A program made the position numbers and the translations under genes. 62,000 nt of DNA from Prorocentrum cordatum (Eukaryota > Sar > Dinophyceae > Prorocentrales > Prorocentraceae): positions 356,768-418,767 of the forward strand of contig CAUYUJ010001381.1 of the NCBI GenBank assembly GCA_963575745.1, given 5' to 3'. Below, piece by piece: positions 41,839 to 51,657 of the stretch. The notes under the pieces are model-generated. The model saw nothing but the letters and a program-made list of their open reading frames with translations. It was not told where the DNA came from and searched no databases. Numbering within the stretch: position 1 is the stretch's first letter; every line of letters begins with the position of its first letter.

Positions 41839-42164
41839 TTTTGGTCAGGTGTGCGAGCTGATGATGCCCGCTACCGTTTCTCGAAATTGATGGTCCAAAC
41901 ATGTGCATCTTCAGCCTCGCCAGATATCTGATTTGAGAGTTTACTGGACTGCTGAATCTCAGGCTGTGCATCGGCCTGTCTTCTGGAGAAAAGAGAAATA
42001 GTGAGGCTGACGCCGTGCCCGAGGGCTGTGGGAAGTGCTGGCAGATCTATTCAGTTGATGGGCTCCTCGGGTCACCTCTGATTTCTCCTGATGATTGTTT
42101 GTCCTCAAGAGGTCTCAACAACTAACAAGCATATCTGGGCAGAGTACTTAAGTTGATGATAAAT
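41839..42164 (+). repeat. YR element split direct repeat B1
   Basis: About 326 bp, from near GGTCAGGTGTGCGAGC to GTTGATGATAAAT. Nearly identical to B2 (a handful of differences). Lies downstream of the recombinase stop. Confidence 0.9.
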
Positions 42165-42237
42165 TGAAGTTCCACGTGTCTTTATCGCCTTGCGTCCTGC
42201 TCTGCCCGTGCCTGTTGTCGTATGCGCTCAAAGTGCT
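42165..42237 (+). repeat. YR element split direct repeat A2
   Basis: 73 bp directly after B1, starting TGAAGTTCCACG and ending CAAAGTGCT; copy of A1. Confidence 0.9.
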
Positions 42238-42288
42238 TCTACCGTCTACCCCGCCACCTCCCTCGACGACAACTGCTTTGTCTTCGTT

Positions 42289-42613
42289 GTTTTCGGTCAG
42301 GTGTGCGAGCTGATGATGCCCCCTACCGTTTCTCGAAATGGATGGTTCAAACATGTGCATCTTCAGCCTCGCCAGATATCTGATTTGAGAGTTTACTGGA
42401 CTGCTGAATCTCAGGCTGTGCATCGGCCTGTCTTCTGGAGAAAAGAGAAATAGTGAGGCTGACGCCGTGCCCGAGGGCTGTGGGAAGTGCTGGCAGATCT
42501 ATTCAGTTGATGGGCTCCTCGGGTCACCTCTGATTTCTCCTGATGATTGTTTGTCCTCAAGAGGTCTCAACAACTAACAGCGTATCTGGGCAGAGTACTT
42601 AAGTTGATGATAA
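42289..42613 (+). repeat. YR element split direct repeat B2
   Basis: About 325 bp; copy of B1 and the exact 3' end of the element, followed by the resumed LTR of copia B. Confidence 0.9.
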
Positions 42614-42779
42614 ATACTCCTTATCCTCACCTCTCCTGCGCCTGGCCGTTTGGGCTCAGGTATTGGGGCAGATCGATCAGACCTTTGATCGTGCAGGAGG
42701 GAAAGACATCCATCTATCCCTCCTTCCCTCTACCAACGGATCAGGGGTTCTGTGCCCTTGTACTTCAACCCCATTCACA
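42614..42779 (+). repeat. Copia B 5' LTR, second part (166 bp)
   Basis: ATACTCCTTATCC to CCCCATTCACA. Matches 60493-60658 with one G/A difference. Includes a GC-rich block (42644-42660) that matches the spliced-leader core at 13 of 16 positions. Confidence 0.9.
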
Positions 42780-42797
42780 GGTTATCAGCCCTTTAAA
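42780..42797 (+). promoter_or_regulatory. Likely primer-binding site of copia B
   Basis: GGTTATCAGCCCTTTAAA starts immediately after the CA of the 5' LTR, the place of the minus-strand primer site. Its start resembles known copia-type sites pairing with internal initiator-Met tRNA sequence, but the match to a dinoflagellate tRNA cannot be checked by reading. Confidence 0.5.
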
Positions 42798-42844
42798 GCT
42801 CACTGTTCATCGAACCGCGCGTCGCGATCTCGCACGCGGCCTCG

Positions 42845-44409
42845 ATGGAACCCAAGCGGCGCATGCGCCGTAAGGGGTCCATCGGGGCCTCGCGTCCGAG
42901 CTCTCCGACGGCGCGACGGCTCGGTGACGAGTTGGAGAGCCTTAGTGCGGACTGTGTTGGTGTCCCAGGTACCCCCCCCCCCCAGCTCCGACGGACCCGA
43001 GGCGCGGCTAGCTGCTGAACTTCACCGCAGCGCCGCCCGCGGGGGGACAGGAGAAGGAGTAGGAACAGGAAGGAAGGAGTTCCACACGCCTACCTTCGAT
43101 CCTCCATCTCCTCCTCAGTCGGGAGCAATCCCAACTGCGTCAGGCGAGAGCCTCACTGGTCCTGATACTCCAGGGCGCTTTCGCGCTAACCGCCGATGGA
43201 CCTCAGGTGCTGGTACCCCCAGCCCTGCGACCGTTCCTGTTGCGGAGCACGTAGCCACCTTCGAGGAACTCAGTAGACCAGTGGCGGCGCAGCCGCAGAC
43301 GCAGTACCTCAAGGTATCATCGGATGTGACACCACACACACACACGGTCCTAGTCGCAGCTCGTCCGCGCGCAACCGTCGTGGGGCCCCAGGCCCATGCG
43401 GCGAGAGTAGGTCGAGCCCGCGTGCAGCCTCTCAGAGGCCAAGCACTCCTCGCGAGAGGGGGCAGAGGGAAGCCTATGCTCCCCACCTCTCCATCTCAGA
43501 CGACCAGCTGGCGGAAACGTCCGCCGCATGTGAAATAGCTGAGCTCAGAGACCAGGTTGAAACCTTCGTGTCCAGGCAATACTCTGGACTACTGCAGAGC
43601 GTTCAGACGAACGCTGCCAATACTGCAGCCATACGCCAAGATCTTGACGGCGCCTTAGGGATCATATATTCCAGGATTGCCGAAGATCGAGGCATAATAG
43701 GTGAACTGCAGTACCAGGTTGATCGTGAGGTGTCACACCCAGGTGAACGAACGGCGATGGTCGAGAACCTGCGCAACTACCTTGCGCAGATGGAGCAACA
43801 GCTTGTGCTCGTACGCGACACAGGCGTTTCAGCAGTCAGGATCCTCCACGATGAAATACACGACCAGCTCCGCAACCGACCAACACCAGCCGAGGCCACC
43901 GACCTTGGCGACGTTCAGTCTCAGATCAATGATCTTCGATATCACATAGACCACACTACGGCGACGCTTCGCAACGAAGCACACACCAACTCGTCGAACC
44001 TGATCGAGATGTTGCAGCGTACTGAGAGAGTCATCACTCAAAAGCTTGATGCGACCAACGCTGTCGTGCAGCCACTCGCTAACCGGATCTCTGAAATCGA
44101 GCAGCGTTTTCCTGGTGTACAGGACGCCCTGGCAGAGTTGCGTGTCGGACGAGCCCAGACTGGCCAGCTGGATTCTCCTCCCACGGTTTATTCGCCCACC
44201 TCACTGACCGGTTGCAGGAGGTTGAGAAGGCGGCGGACCACACGCAGTTGGAGCTCTCCCAGGTTATTCGTGGGAGAGATACTGAGAAGGTGCGTGTCGA
44301 GGAGCACCTCGCACGTCTGGAAAGTGAGTTGGAGGCACAAGGCGCCCGTCTCCGAGCCTACGAGCAACGACTTGATTGGTATTCGCAACGTTCTGGGGAT
44401 ACTGATTAG
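42845..44409 (+). pseudogene. Copia B Gag, N-terminal coiled-coil part
   Basis: ATG at 42845 starts a basic peptide (EPKRRMRRKGSIGASRPSS). A run of twelve C (42972-42983) then shifts the frame, and a CA repeat near 43337 shifts it back. From 43500 a long heptad-like helix follows (ISDDQLAETSAACEIAEL, LLQSVQTNAANTAAIRQDL, TAMVENLRNYLAQMEQQL, DVQSQINDLRYHIDHTTA). After another shift near 44195 it continues in the frame of the next block (QEVEKAADHTQLELSQVI, HLARLESELEAQGARLRAY) to a TAG at 44407. Roughly 300 residues of coiled coil before the gag core is unusual for copia. It would promote Gag multimerisation (inference). Confidence 0.65.
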
Positions 44410-46374
44410 TACACACGCCAAAAGGTGGCCCAGATACACGAAGACATGACGAGCTGGACAAATCAGCTGATTGACCACACAAACGACACCAGTCTCCACC
44501 TTCGACCTGCAACCGACCTGCACAGGCCGACGGCAGCGTCCGCCGGAGCACCACAAGCTTCTGCAGGACAACAACAACGTACGTCACAAGGAGCAGCCTC
44601 TGCGGCAGCTTCTGCACAGACACGCCATGTGTCTCCTGTGCGCACAGAACCGACTACCGACGGTGTACCGATACCCTCACAACCATTGTCTGCGGTTTCG
44701 GTCAATACTACTACCCCTATCAAGGAGTCAGACACCGTCCGATTCCCTGTCTTGCCAAAGATTACGCAGCTGCTCGAGTGGCAGCAAAAGGTACGGAAGA
44801 ACTTTGGCGCCGCCTCAGGGCGACCATCCAAAGCATATGCCGTCCTATGCGTGGCTGAACAGCCCGAGTGTACCTTCGAGGACTTACAAGACAGTGGAGA
44901 CTTTGAGAGCATCGATTGCAAACTCGCTACCGCTCTGAGCGACATCTTATCCTCAGACTTGCGCTACCAAATCAGGCTCATCGAAACCAGAGAGGACAAA
45001 GCAGGACGCATGCTCAAAGGACGCCAGATCTACTGGCACATCCTACAGTCCTACAAGGTGGCAGAGGTTGATGACGACCTGCACGACTTCGAGCGCCTTA
45101 AAGAACTGAGGATGAGAGATGAAGATTTGCAGCGTTTCATTACTGACTGGGACGCTTTACTATTGGAGTGCCGAGAAGCACCCGACCCAAAGATCTTGGA
45201 ATCTCTGTTTCGTACACAGATTCGGAGACATGCCTGGATGAAACAAGACATGTACGAGTACCAGCGCATGAAGACCAGCGACCCGAATCGTACCTATGAT
45301 TGGCTCCGACAGCGCGTCCTGGACGTACTGGAGCTCAAACAATTGGAGAAGAATCAGAATAAGTTACGGTACGAACATGAGACACGTTCTCAAGTCAATG
45401 TTTGCGCTGTCTGGAAGACAGGCAACTGTCGCAATTGTGAACGATGCAAGGCTTTGCATACCTATTCCAGGGATTGGAAGAACAACCGATCTTCCAAAGC
45501 ATCGACAGCTGATGGCAACTCCCGCCGCAGCGTGTCAACACCTGCGGACCACAAGAAGCCAGCATCAAAACCATTTTGCTTCGAGTTCGCCAAGCGCAAC
45601 ACATGCACCAGAGGCGACAAGTGCAATTTTCCACACGTTGCACAGTGTAAAGACTTCGCACAGAACAAGTGCCCTAAGGGCGACAAATGCAAATACGTTC
45701 ATCTTACACCTGGTGCGAAGACTCCCGAGCGAAGCCCGAGTCGACCACGGACCTCCAGTCAGGATAGTCGTGGCCGATCACCATCCCGCGGATCAGGAAG
45801 CCAACGTTCTTCACAACGCGGGGGGTTCCGCTACGCAAACGACTCACGCCATGGACGTGACAACCGACGCCACTACGACCGATCTCGTTCATCCTCCAGG
45901 AGGTCTCCAGACTCTCGCAGTCACTCGGGAAGTCGACTCGACAGATCTTCGAGATCTACCTCCCGAGGACGAGACAACCGTGGCGGCCGACGTGGCAGCC
46001 CACGCGGCCGTGATAGATCATACGGTAGTGACAGAGGACGTGGCAGACGTTCCCCGAGCCGTGGTTCGTCCCGTGGTTCTCCCCACGCCAGAGCACGTTC
46101 TCCAGCCAACTATCGACGTTCACGCCGTTCCGACCGCAGTTACGTCATTCGAGACAAGACCCCCATGGCCAACACTAAGGTCACTACGACATCTACCAAA
46201 CCACGCCGTCGGATACGCTTCGACACACGGAATGTGGAATACTACCTACATACCGTATCTGGCAGGGCCAGATTAGACAAGTGGAAGGAGATGCCGAACG
46301 AGGGTGACAGTGTCATTGTACCAGACCTGATACCACAACGATGGTGGGATCAACGTGCAGACGCTCTACGATAA
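44410..46374 (+). CDS. Copia B Gag core with three CCCH zinc fingers and an RS tail
   Basis: The frame continues after the TAG at 44407 and runs to TAA 46372. Core region: FPVLPKITQLLEWQQKVRKN, LRYQIRLIETREDKAGRM, LQRFITDWDALLLECREAP, WLRQRVLDVLELKQLEKNQ, the helical pattern of a retrotransposon gag. Then three CCCH fingers: C-x7-C-x5-C-x3-H (CAVWKTGNC...), C-x8-C-x5-C-x3-H (CFEFAKRNTC...) and C-x7-C-x5-C-x3-H (CKDFAQNKC...), instead of the usual CCHC knuckle. An Arg/Ser-rich tail of about 130 residues (RSPSRGSGSQRSSQRGG, RSSSRRSPDSRSHSGS) follows, like RS domains of splicing factors. Both features point to RNA binding. Confidence 0.8.
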   Translation, partial: YTRQKVAQIHEDMTSWTNQLIDHTNDTSLHLRPATDLHRPTAASAGAPQASAGQQQRTSQGAASAAASAQTRHVSPVRTEPTTDGVPIPSQPLSAVSVNTTTPIKESDTVRFPVLPKITQLLEWQQKVRKNFGAASGRPSKAYAVLCVAEQPECTFEDLQDSGDFESIDCKLATALSDILSSDLRYQIRLIETREDKAGRMLKGRQIYWHILQSYKVAEVDDDLHDFERLKELRMRDEDLQRFITDWDALLLECREAPDPKILESLFRTQIRRHAWMKQDMYEYQRMKTSDPNRTYDWLRQRVLDVLELKQLEKNQNKLRYEHETRSQVNVCAVWKTGNCRNCERCKALHTYSRDWKNNRSSKASTADGNSRRSVSTPADHKKPASKPFCFEFAKRNTCTRGDKCNFPHVAQCKDFAQNKCPKGDKCKYVHLTPGAKTPERSPSRPRTSSQDSRGRSPSRGSGSQRSSQRGGFRYANDSRHGRDNRRHYDRSRSSSRRSPDSRSHSGSRLDRSSRSTSRGRDNRGGRRGSPRGRDRSYGSDRGRGRRSPSRGSSRGSPHARARSPANYRRSRRSDRSYVIRDKTPMANTKVTTTSTKPRRRIRFDTRNVEYYLHTVSGRARLDKWKEMPNEGDSVIVPDLIPQRWWDQRADALR

Positions 46375-48233
46375 TGTCAAAAAGAGGCACAGCTGTGGCA
46401 CCAAGATCTACATGACTACCGACACAACAAGGAGTCGGTGGTCAGATCCGAGAATACGACGACGCTGTCAATCAGTCATCAAAGACAGCCCAGACGAAGA
46501 CAACGACGATGCAAGTCGACCCACCACGCCCGACCGCTGCATTGACACGATCTTCGGTTCTCGACAGTGGTTCTGCGCATCATATTCAGGGTAAACACGA
46601 ACTGACGCAGACCGAATCGGATCGCATATCTATTCGCGAAGAGCATATTCTGGAAACTGCCAATGGAGATCTTACTGTCAACGAGCACTACGACATACGG
46701 CTACCCGAGGTTGGCTTACATAGTTCAGCCCTTGCCTTGCCAGACTGTCCATCATTACTATCAGTTGGGAAATTCTTTGAGGTTGATGGCTTTCGGCAGC
46801 TTTGGGATCCCGAGCTGGGCTACTTGCTTCAGGATCCAGGGGGCCAATGGTATAAGATTCCAGTCAACAATAGAGTTCCAGAATTACGACTCGACGACCT
46901 GATACTGATACCACCACCACGTCTATGCACTTCGTCAGCGTCCCGACGTCGTCAGCGCAAGCGTTCATCCGCCCGCTGCAACGACATATGTTGGTGCTGC
47001 AAAACTACAGAGCAGTCAACAACTGCAGATGAGCAGCGGCCCCACATAGGGACCTGCCCCAAGAGACCATATGTCGGCGAGGGAGGGGGAGCACGGACCG
47101 CTACGGTCGAAGAACCTCCCGACACAAATAACGCCGAGCCTGACGTGGACACAACCACCGACTCGCTTAAGTCTCAGACACAGTGTTCTCCTCCAACATG
47201 GGGGGGGCCATCAGATACAGCTCAAGCAGATACCGACATACCGACGGAGACGCTCACACTAGTGCACCACGACACTGATCGCGTTCTTCCAAACAGGCAG
47301 AAGAAACCAATTGACCCGATGCATTACATGACCCAGAGTCCAAACTACCCTGACTGTGAGATTTGTTCTCGCAAGATGGCGCAGAATGCTCCGTGTCGAC
47401 GACAGCGCAAACCGCATCCACCGGCAGACCCCACCGACGAGGATACAGCCTACGAAGCATTTATCCCGAAGAAGTTTGGGGAAGCTCTGACTGCCGACCA
47501 TATCGTCTTGGCCAAAGACGATGCCGCAGACAAGCACGGCGACAAGTATGCACTTGTTGTCCTGGATAGATACACCGGCATCTTCATGGCTTACCCAGCA
47601 CTACACAAAGACGCAGCTACTACAAAGGCATCCTTCCAACAGTTCATCGCCGCGAACGATGAGGTGAAGCATCTCTACACAGACACTTCTGGAGAGCTTC
47701 AGAAGGCCTGTCGCCAACTGGGATGGACACGTGACACTAGTACGCCGCATCGTCCGCAAACGAATGGATTAATCGAGCGCATCGTCAAGATTGTCATTCT
47801 CGGTACGAGAGCTGTGTTGCATATGCCTGGACTGGGACATGAATGGTGGAAAGAGGCCATGCAAGCCTTTTGCTGTGGACATAATTTTGTGCATACATCC
47901 ACGGGCGTTGCTGCCCTCAGCGAGGAGCACGTCGATAAGACAGCTCATGAAATACGTTTTGGTGACAGTTTTCCCGGGCACTGCATTCCATTTGGTGCTC
48001 GGATCTTCTGGAAATGCCTCAACCCCGAGATTAATACGAGACTGCAAAGTTCAAAGAAAACACTCGGGAAGGGTTCTTCATGGGTTACCATTTACACTCT
48101 GGTGGACGATGGTCAGGTCGTTATCTTGTCTTGGACACGGCTACATACGCCAAGAACCCCGATGGAGAACTGCGTCACGTGCACAGAGTCAAAGACATCA
48201 TCATCCCCGATGGCAAGTTCACCTACCCAGTGA
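46375..48233 (+). pseudogene. Copia B protease and integrase
   Basis: After the TAA at 46372 the polyprotein-like reading continues with one shift into the frame of the ATG at 46509. Protease: SSVLDSGSAHHIQG (D-S-G), HILETANGDLTV, and DCPSLLSVGKF. Integrase: DPMHYMTQSPNYPDCEICSR (zinc segment), EALTADHIVLAK (first Asp), KHLYTDTSGELQKACRQL (second Asp), PHRPQTNGLIERIVKIVI (Glu). The C-terminal part passes near 48080 into the next frame. All three integrase catalytic acids are present. Confidence 0.8.
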
Positions 48234-49021
48234 AAGAAGGTACTCTGCGACATCACAACCCTGAGGCACACGACGAGGTCAAGGCATCTACCTCTCGCCC
48301 CTTGGGCGACAAACCAATGCCCGATCCTCCACTTTCCTACCCTAAAGAATGGGATGACCCGTCTATGATGACAACGGAAGACAACACCGCTGAGATCCAC
48401 GCATCGGCCTCTGAAGTTGCTGCGCCAGCGCCGGAACCCGACCGCTGGGAACAGCGCGGATATTGCGTCATCAGACATATTCGTACTCCACGCAAGAAAT
48501 TGTTCATCCCGACGGACGACGTCATGAACATACCTGTACCTGTTGATCAACTCGACGTGACACGAGATTTCAAGACGACTTTTACTTTTGAAGGAGAAAG
48601 TGACTTTCGCGATGTTTGGGACGGTGCCAGCGCCAACGACCACAGGGAGTTGAGCGAGCCATGGACCGGCCTGGTTCGATTCTATGAGCTTCCAAAAATA
48701 ACGCCAGATGGCAAAATGGTGGTCCGTGGCCGCGAGACACGTGTACAGACTACTACGCGTCCTGATCACATTCTTCCCGAGCATTGGAAAACCTTATCTC
48801 GTGGACAGCAAAAGAAAGAAATCGAGTACGCCGAAGACGTTAAACGAGCTCGTGAGATTCGTGACCGAGCTGCACTTCGTGTGTGGACAAGACAGGACAA
48901 ACAGGCCAACAATTTCCGTACCACTACAGCTGGCGGCCCACATGGAATGCTGCGGAACGAAGGATTACGTACGACACTGACAACGGCGCGGTCATCCGCG
49001 ACGAAAACGTCAAGGGCGTGA
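48080..49021 (+). CDS. Copia B integrase tail and linker
   Basis: Open frame in which GYHLHSGGRWSGRYLVLD continues the integrase C-terminal part, followed by a linker with Lys/Glu helices (SRGQQKKEIEYAEDVKRA). The frameshift from 46509-48233 lies near 48075. No other domain recognised. Confidence 0.65.
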   Translation: MGYHLHSGGRWSGRYLVLDTATYAKNPDGELRHVHRVKDIIIPDGKFTYPVKEGTLRHHNPEAHDEVKASTSRPLGDKPMPDPPLSYPKEWDDPSMMTTEDNTAEIHASASEVAAPAPEPDRWEQRGYCVIRHIRTPRKKLFIPTDDVMNIPVPVDQLDVTRDFKTTFTFEGESDFRDVWDGASANDHRELSEPWTGLVRFYELPKITPDGKMVVRGRETRVQTTTRPDHILPEHWKTLSRGQQKKEIEYAEDVKRAREIRDRAALRVWTRQDKQANNFRTTTAGGPHGMLRNEGLRTTLTTARSSATKTSRA

Positions 49022-50042
49022 CGAACAAAAAATTTTGTATGCCAAACTACCTGGTGGGCCACGTGACATTACTACGGTACTGTACTACCGCCAACCCCCA
49101 CAACAACATGCTGGAGACGAACGTGCTTTGGTACTTGTGGATAGTGAGGGGACAGACTTTGGGACCAGGAACCCGCTTATACGCCAGTTCACCCAGTCGG
49201 TAGCAGTACCCACTATGCCACGTGAGACGACCTATACACCAGCACACAGAGACAAAATTCCCGGTTCCTCGTGGGCACGCCCGGCCCTAGTTACCAGAAA
49301 TCTGAGCAAGAAAGAAGTTGCCGCAGAACCACGCGCACAGGAAGCCCAGCGAAAAGAATACGAGCGACTGGAGAAGAAACAAACGTGGATGTTGGAGACT
49401 GTTGGTGAAAAAGCTGATATTGAGTCACAAGCTATCCGCGCTGGGACGCAAGTTCATTTCTTCAACATATTGGAACTATCTTCAGTCAAACACGAGGAAC
49501 TTCCACCTGATCTACGTAAATTCAAGGGCCGAGTGGTGGTTCAGGGCAATACAGGCAAAGATGAAACTGGTTTGGCAGCCATATTCGCCGACGCCGCGTC
49601 CAGTGATTCGCATATTGAGGCTTCCAAACTTTGCGATGCTACTGCATTATTGCCACAATATGCGGGCGAACAAAGTGATGCACCTGGAGCCTACACGCAG
49701 GCATTATTATACGGCGACGGACGAATCGATCCGGTTGATACTTGGATTACCATACCCAAATGGCGCCAACCAACATCCTGGTCAAAATACAAAAATCCAG
49801 TGTGCCGATTACGACTGGCAGCACTATACGGACACCCTCTTGCAGGTGTCTTTTGGGAACGAAAGTGTCGCACATGGTTGGAAAGCGTTGGTTTCGAGCC
49901 CATTCCAGGATGGGAATGCGTATGGAGACGCAACAAACTGGGACTGATACTTTCAGTATATTTGGATGACTTCAAATTAGCCGGACCAGCCAACAATCTA
50001 CAAGTTGGCTGGAATTATATCCGCAAAGGCGGTATTGACTAG
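49022..50042 (+). CDS. Copia B reverse transcriptase, first part
   Basis: Frame 49035-50042. Motifs: KFKGRVVVQGNTGKDETG, SDAPGAYTQALLYGDG (copia D-x-x-x-A-[FY]-x-x-[AG]), CRLRLAALYGHPLAGVFWE (L-Y-G-x-x-x-A-x-x-x-W), GWECVWRRN, LGLILSVYLDDFKLAG with an intact Y-L-D-D at about 49959. The frame ends at a TAG (50040) that interrupts the RT thumb; the reading continues in the same frame beyond it (DPPTPYSQYLGCGQQAYD). It would copy the element RNA to DNA. Confidence 0.85.
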
Positions 50043-51650
50043 GATCCACCTACTCCATACTCACAATATCTTGGCTGTGGACAACAGGCATACGATGTAC
50101 CGCAGAACATCTTCGACAAAAGAATGTCTACCATGCGACCTATGTTGCCCGTACACAGTGAGAAAGATTACAATACAGCCAAACAAATTCGTGGAATTCG
50201 ACATGACATGCTTGGTTATACTGATCAGTGCATTGAGCGGTACCTGGAATGCGCTTCCAAGCGCGCCCAGGGACCAGGGTCGCGTTGGAAACGGTCCGAC
50301 TCACCGAGGACTTCGCGATCCAAATCGCCTGTATCCTCCGGGTCGGTCGCCAGACCTACTAGTGTGCTCAACGCACGGCCCCGATCATCCAGCCCGGCAA
50401 GATCGGTCGATACACCATCTACTACAACAGAATCCATACCAGTCACATACGATGACCTGCCTGACGCCGGAACCCCTGGCATCGAGGACACCTCCTTCAC
50501 CGATTCCGATTACTCCGATGAGGGCATCCTTGGCCAGGACGCGGCGAGTGTACTGATGAAGGTTCTCTACCTGGCACGTTGCTGTCGTTTCGATTTTTTA
50601 CATCCAGTATGTATGCTAGCCAGAGAAATTACCAGATGGAATACCACGTGTGATAAACGTCTACATCGATTGATATGCTACATCAAAACGAAGCGTACAC
50701 ATTGTTTACACGGATGGATAGGCGATTCGTCAGACAAATTATCCATCATGCTCTTCACTGTCGCCTCGTTCGCCGATTGCATTACATCCCCCAAGTCCAC
50801 TACCGGCGTCTTCGCCGCGCTTGTTGGACCTAATACGTTCTTCCCGGTCAACGCTGTGTGTAAGAAACAAACGGTTGTATCGCGCTCATCTACAGAATCC
50901 GAGATCGTTGCTCTTGACTCAGCACTACGACTGGAAGGACTACCACTGCTCTCATTCTGGGAAGCCGTGGTGGGAGTTGCCAACACATGCAAAGAGAAGA
51001 ATACTTGCCTTGGCCGCCAGGGACGCGCCGACACGGCGACGTGTCCGGCGTTGGCCGCCAAAAAGAGACGCAAGCCATCGCCTCGCAAGGCACCCCCCAC
51101 AAGGGGATCTTCTCCTAGCCGTAGGCAACTACCGCTGAAGATGGAGTTACCTACGCCTCCAAAGAGGCGCACGATATCCCATGAGGGTACCGTATTGCAC
51201 GTGGATCCAGAACCTGCTCAGGAGATCAGCTCTCCCAAAGTGCGTCTTATCGTCCTCGAGGATAACCAGGCCGTGATCAAAATTGTCCAAAAGGGACGTA
51301 CACCAGCACTTCGTCATCTTCATCGTACTCATCGTATCAACCTGGATTTGATATGTGAGACATGCCAACTTGAACATATTGAGCTCAAGTATGTAGGTAC
51401 AAAAGAGCAGATCGCAGATATGACGACCAAACATTTCGAGCCAAAGAAAGCAGACCTCTGGAGGGACCTCTTGGAGCACTCGCTCATCTTTCCCGTTACT
51501 CCGGTACAATGTCCTCCAAAGAAGCCATGGAAACCACTGAAAGGGCCTCGGAGGCCCGACGGTGCACCTCATGTTGCTGAACCTCCAAAACTGGATGGGT
51601 GTCCGGAAGTATGCAAAATCTTACTTACAGAGAAATATGTAGCGAGGTAG
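50043..51650 (+). CDS. Copia B RT thumb and RNase H, with an internal insertion
   Basis: Same frame as the RT after the TAG at 50040; stop TAG at 51648. The connection region has KVLYLARCCRFDFLHPV. RNase H: TVASFADCITSPKSTTGVF (first Asp), KQTVVSRSSTESEIVALDS (Glu), VLEDNQAVIKIVQKGRTP (Asp), ELKYVGTKEQIADMTTKHF (final Asp). Between the Glu helix and LEDNQA, where copia has a short loop, about 85 residues rich in Lys, Pro and Arg are inserted (KKRRKPSPRKAPPTRGSSPS), perhaps a nuclear-localisation or RNA-binding insert. Only seven bases separate the stop from the next ATG. Confidence 0.85.
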   Translation, partial: DPPTPYSQYLGCGQQAYDVPQNIFDKRMSTMRPMLPVHSEKDYNTAKQIRGIRHDMLGYTDQCIERYLECASKRAQGPGSRWKRSDSPRTSRSKSPVSSGSVARPTSVLNARPRSSSPARSVDTPSTTTESIPVTYDDLPDAGTPGIEDTSFTDSDYSDEGILGQDAASVLMKVLYLARCCRFDFLHPVCMLAREITRWNTTCDKRLHRLICYIKTKRTHCLHGWIGDSSDKLSIMLFTVASFADCITSPKSTTGVFAALVGPNTFFPVNAVCKKQTVVSRSSTESEIVALDSALRLEGLPLLSFWEAVVGVANTCKEKNTCLGRQGRADTATCPALAAKKRRKPSPRKAPPTRGSSPSRRQLPLKMELPTPPKRRTISHEGTVLHVDPEPAQEISSPKVRLIVLEDNQAVIKIVQKGRTPALRHLHRTHRINLDLICETCQLEHIELKYVGTKEQIADMTTKHFEPKKADLWRDLLEHSLIFPVTPVQCPPKKPWKPLKGPRRPDGAPHVAEPPKLDGCPEVCKILLTEKYVAR

Positions 51651-51657
51651 AATCAGA

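Larger units (their letters stand above)
35406..42615 (+). mobile_element. YR (Ngaro/PAT-type) retrotransposon, 7.2 kb, with split direct repeats
   Basis: Element sequence proper is 35408-42613, flanked by AT on each side where the uninterrupted LTR at 60.5 kb has a single AT. The ends carry split direct repeats in the order A1 (35408-35480), body, B1 (41839-42164), A2 (42165-42237), B2 (42289-42613), which is the plan known for Ngaro and PAT-like elements. B1 and A2 abut so that their junction (GATAA-AT-TG) equals the junction of a circle made by joining the two ends, as expected for recombinase-mediated integration of a circular DNA. ORFs: a small Cys-rich ORF, a gag-like ORF, RT-RNase H-methyltransferase, tyrosine recombinase. 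Breaks: a frameshift in RNase H near 39100 and one in-frame TGA in the recombinase. Confidence 0.9.
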
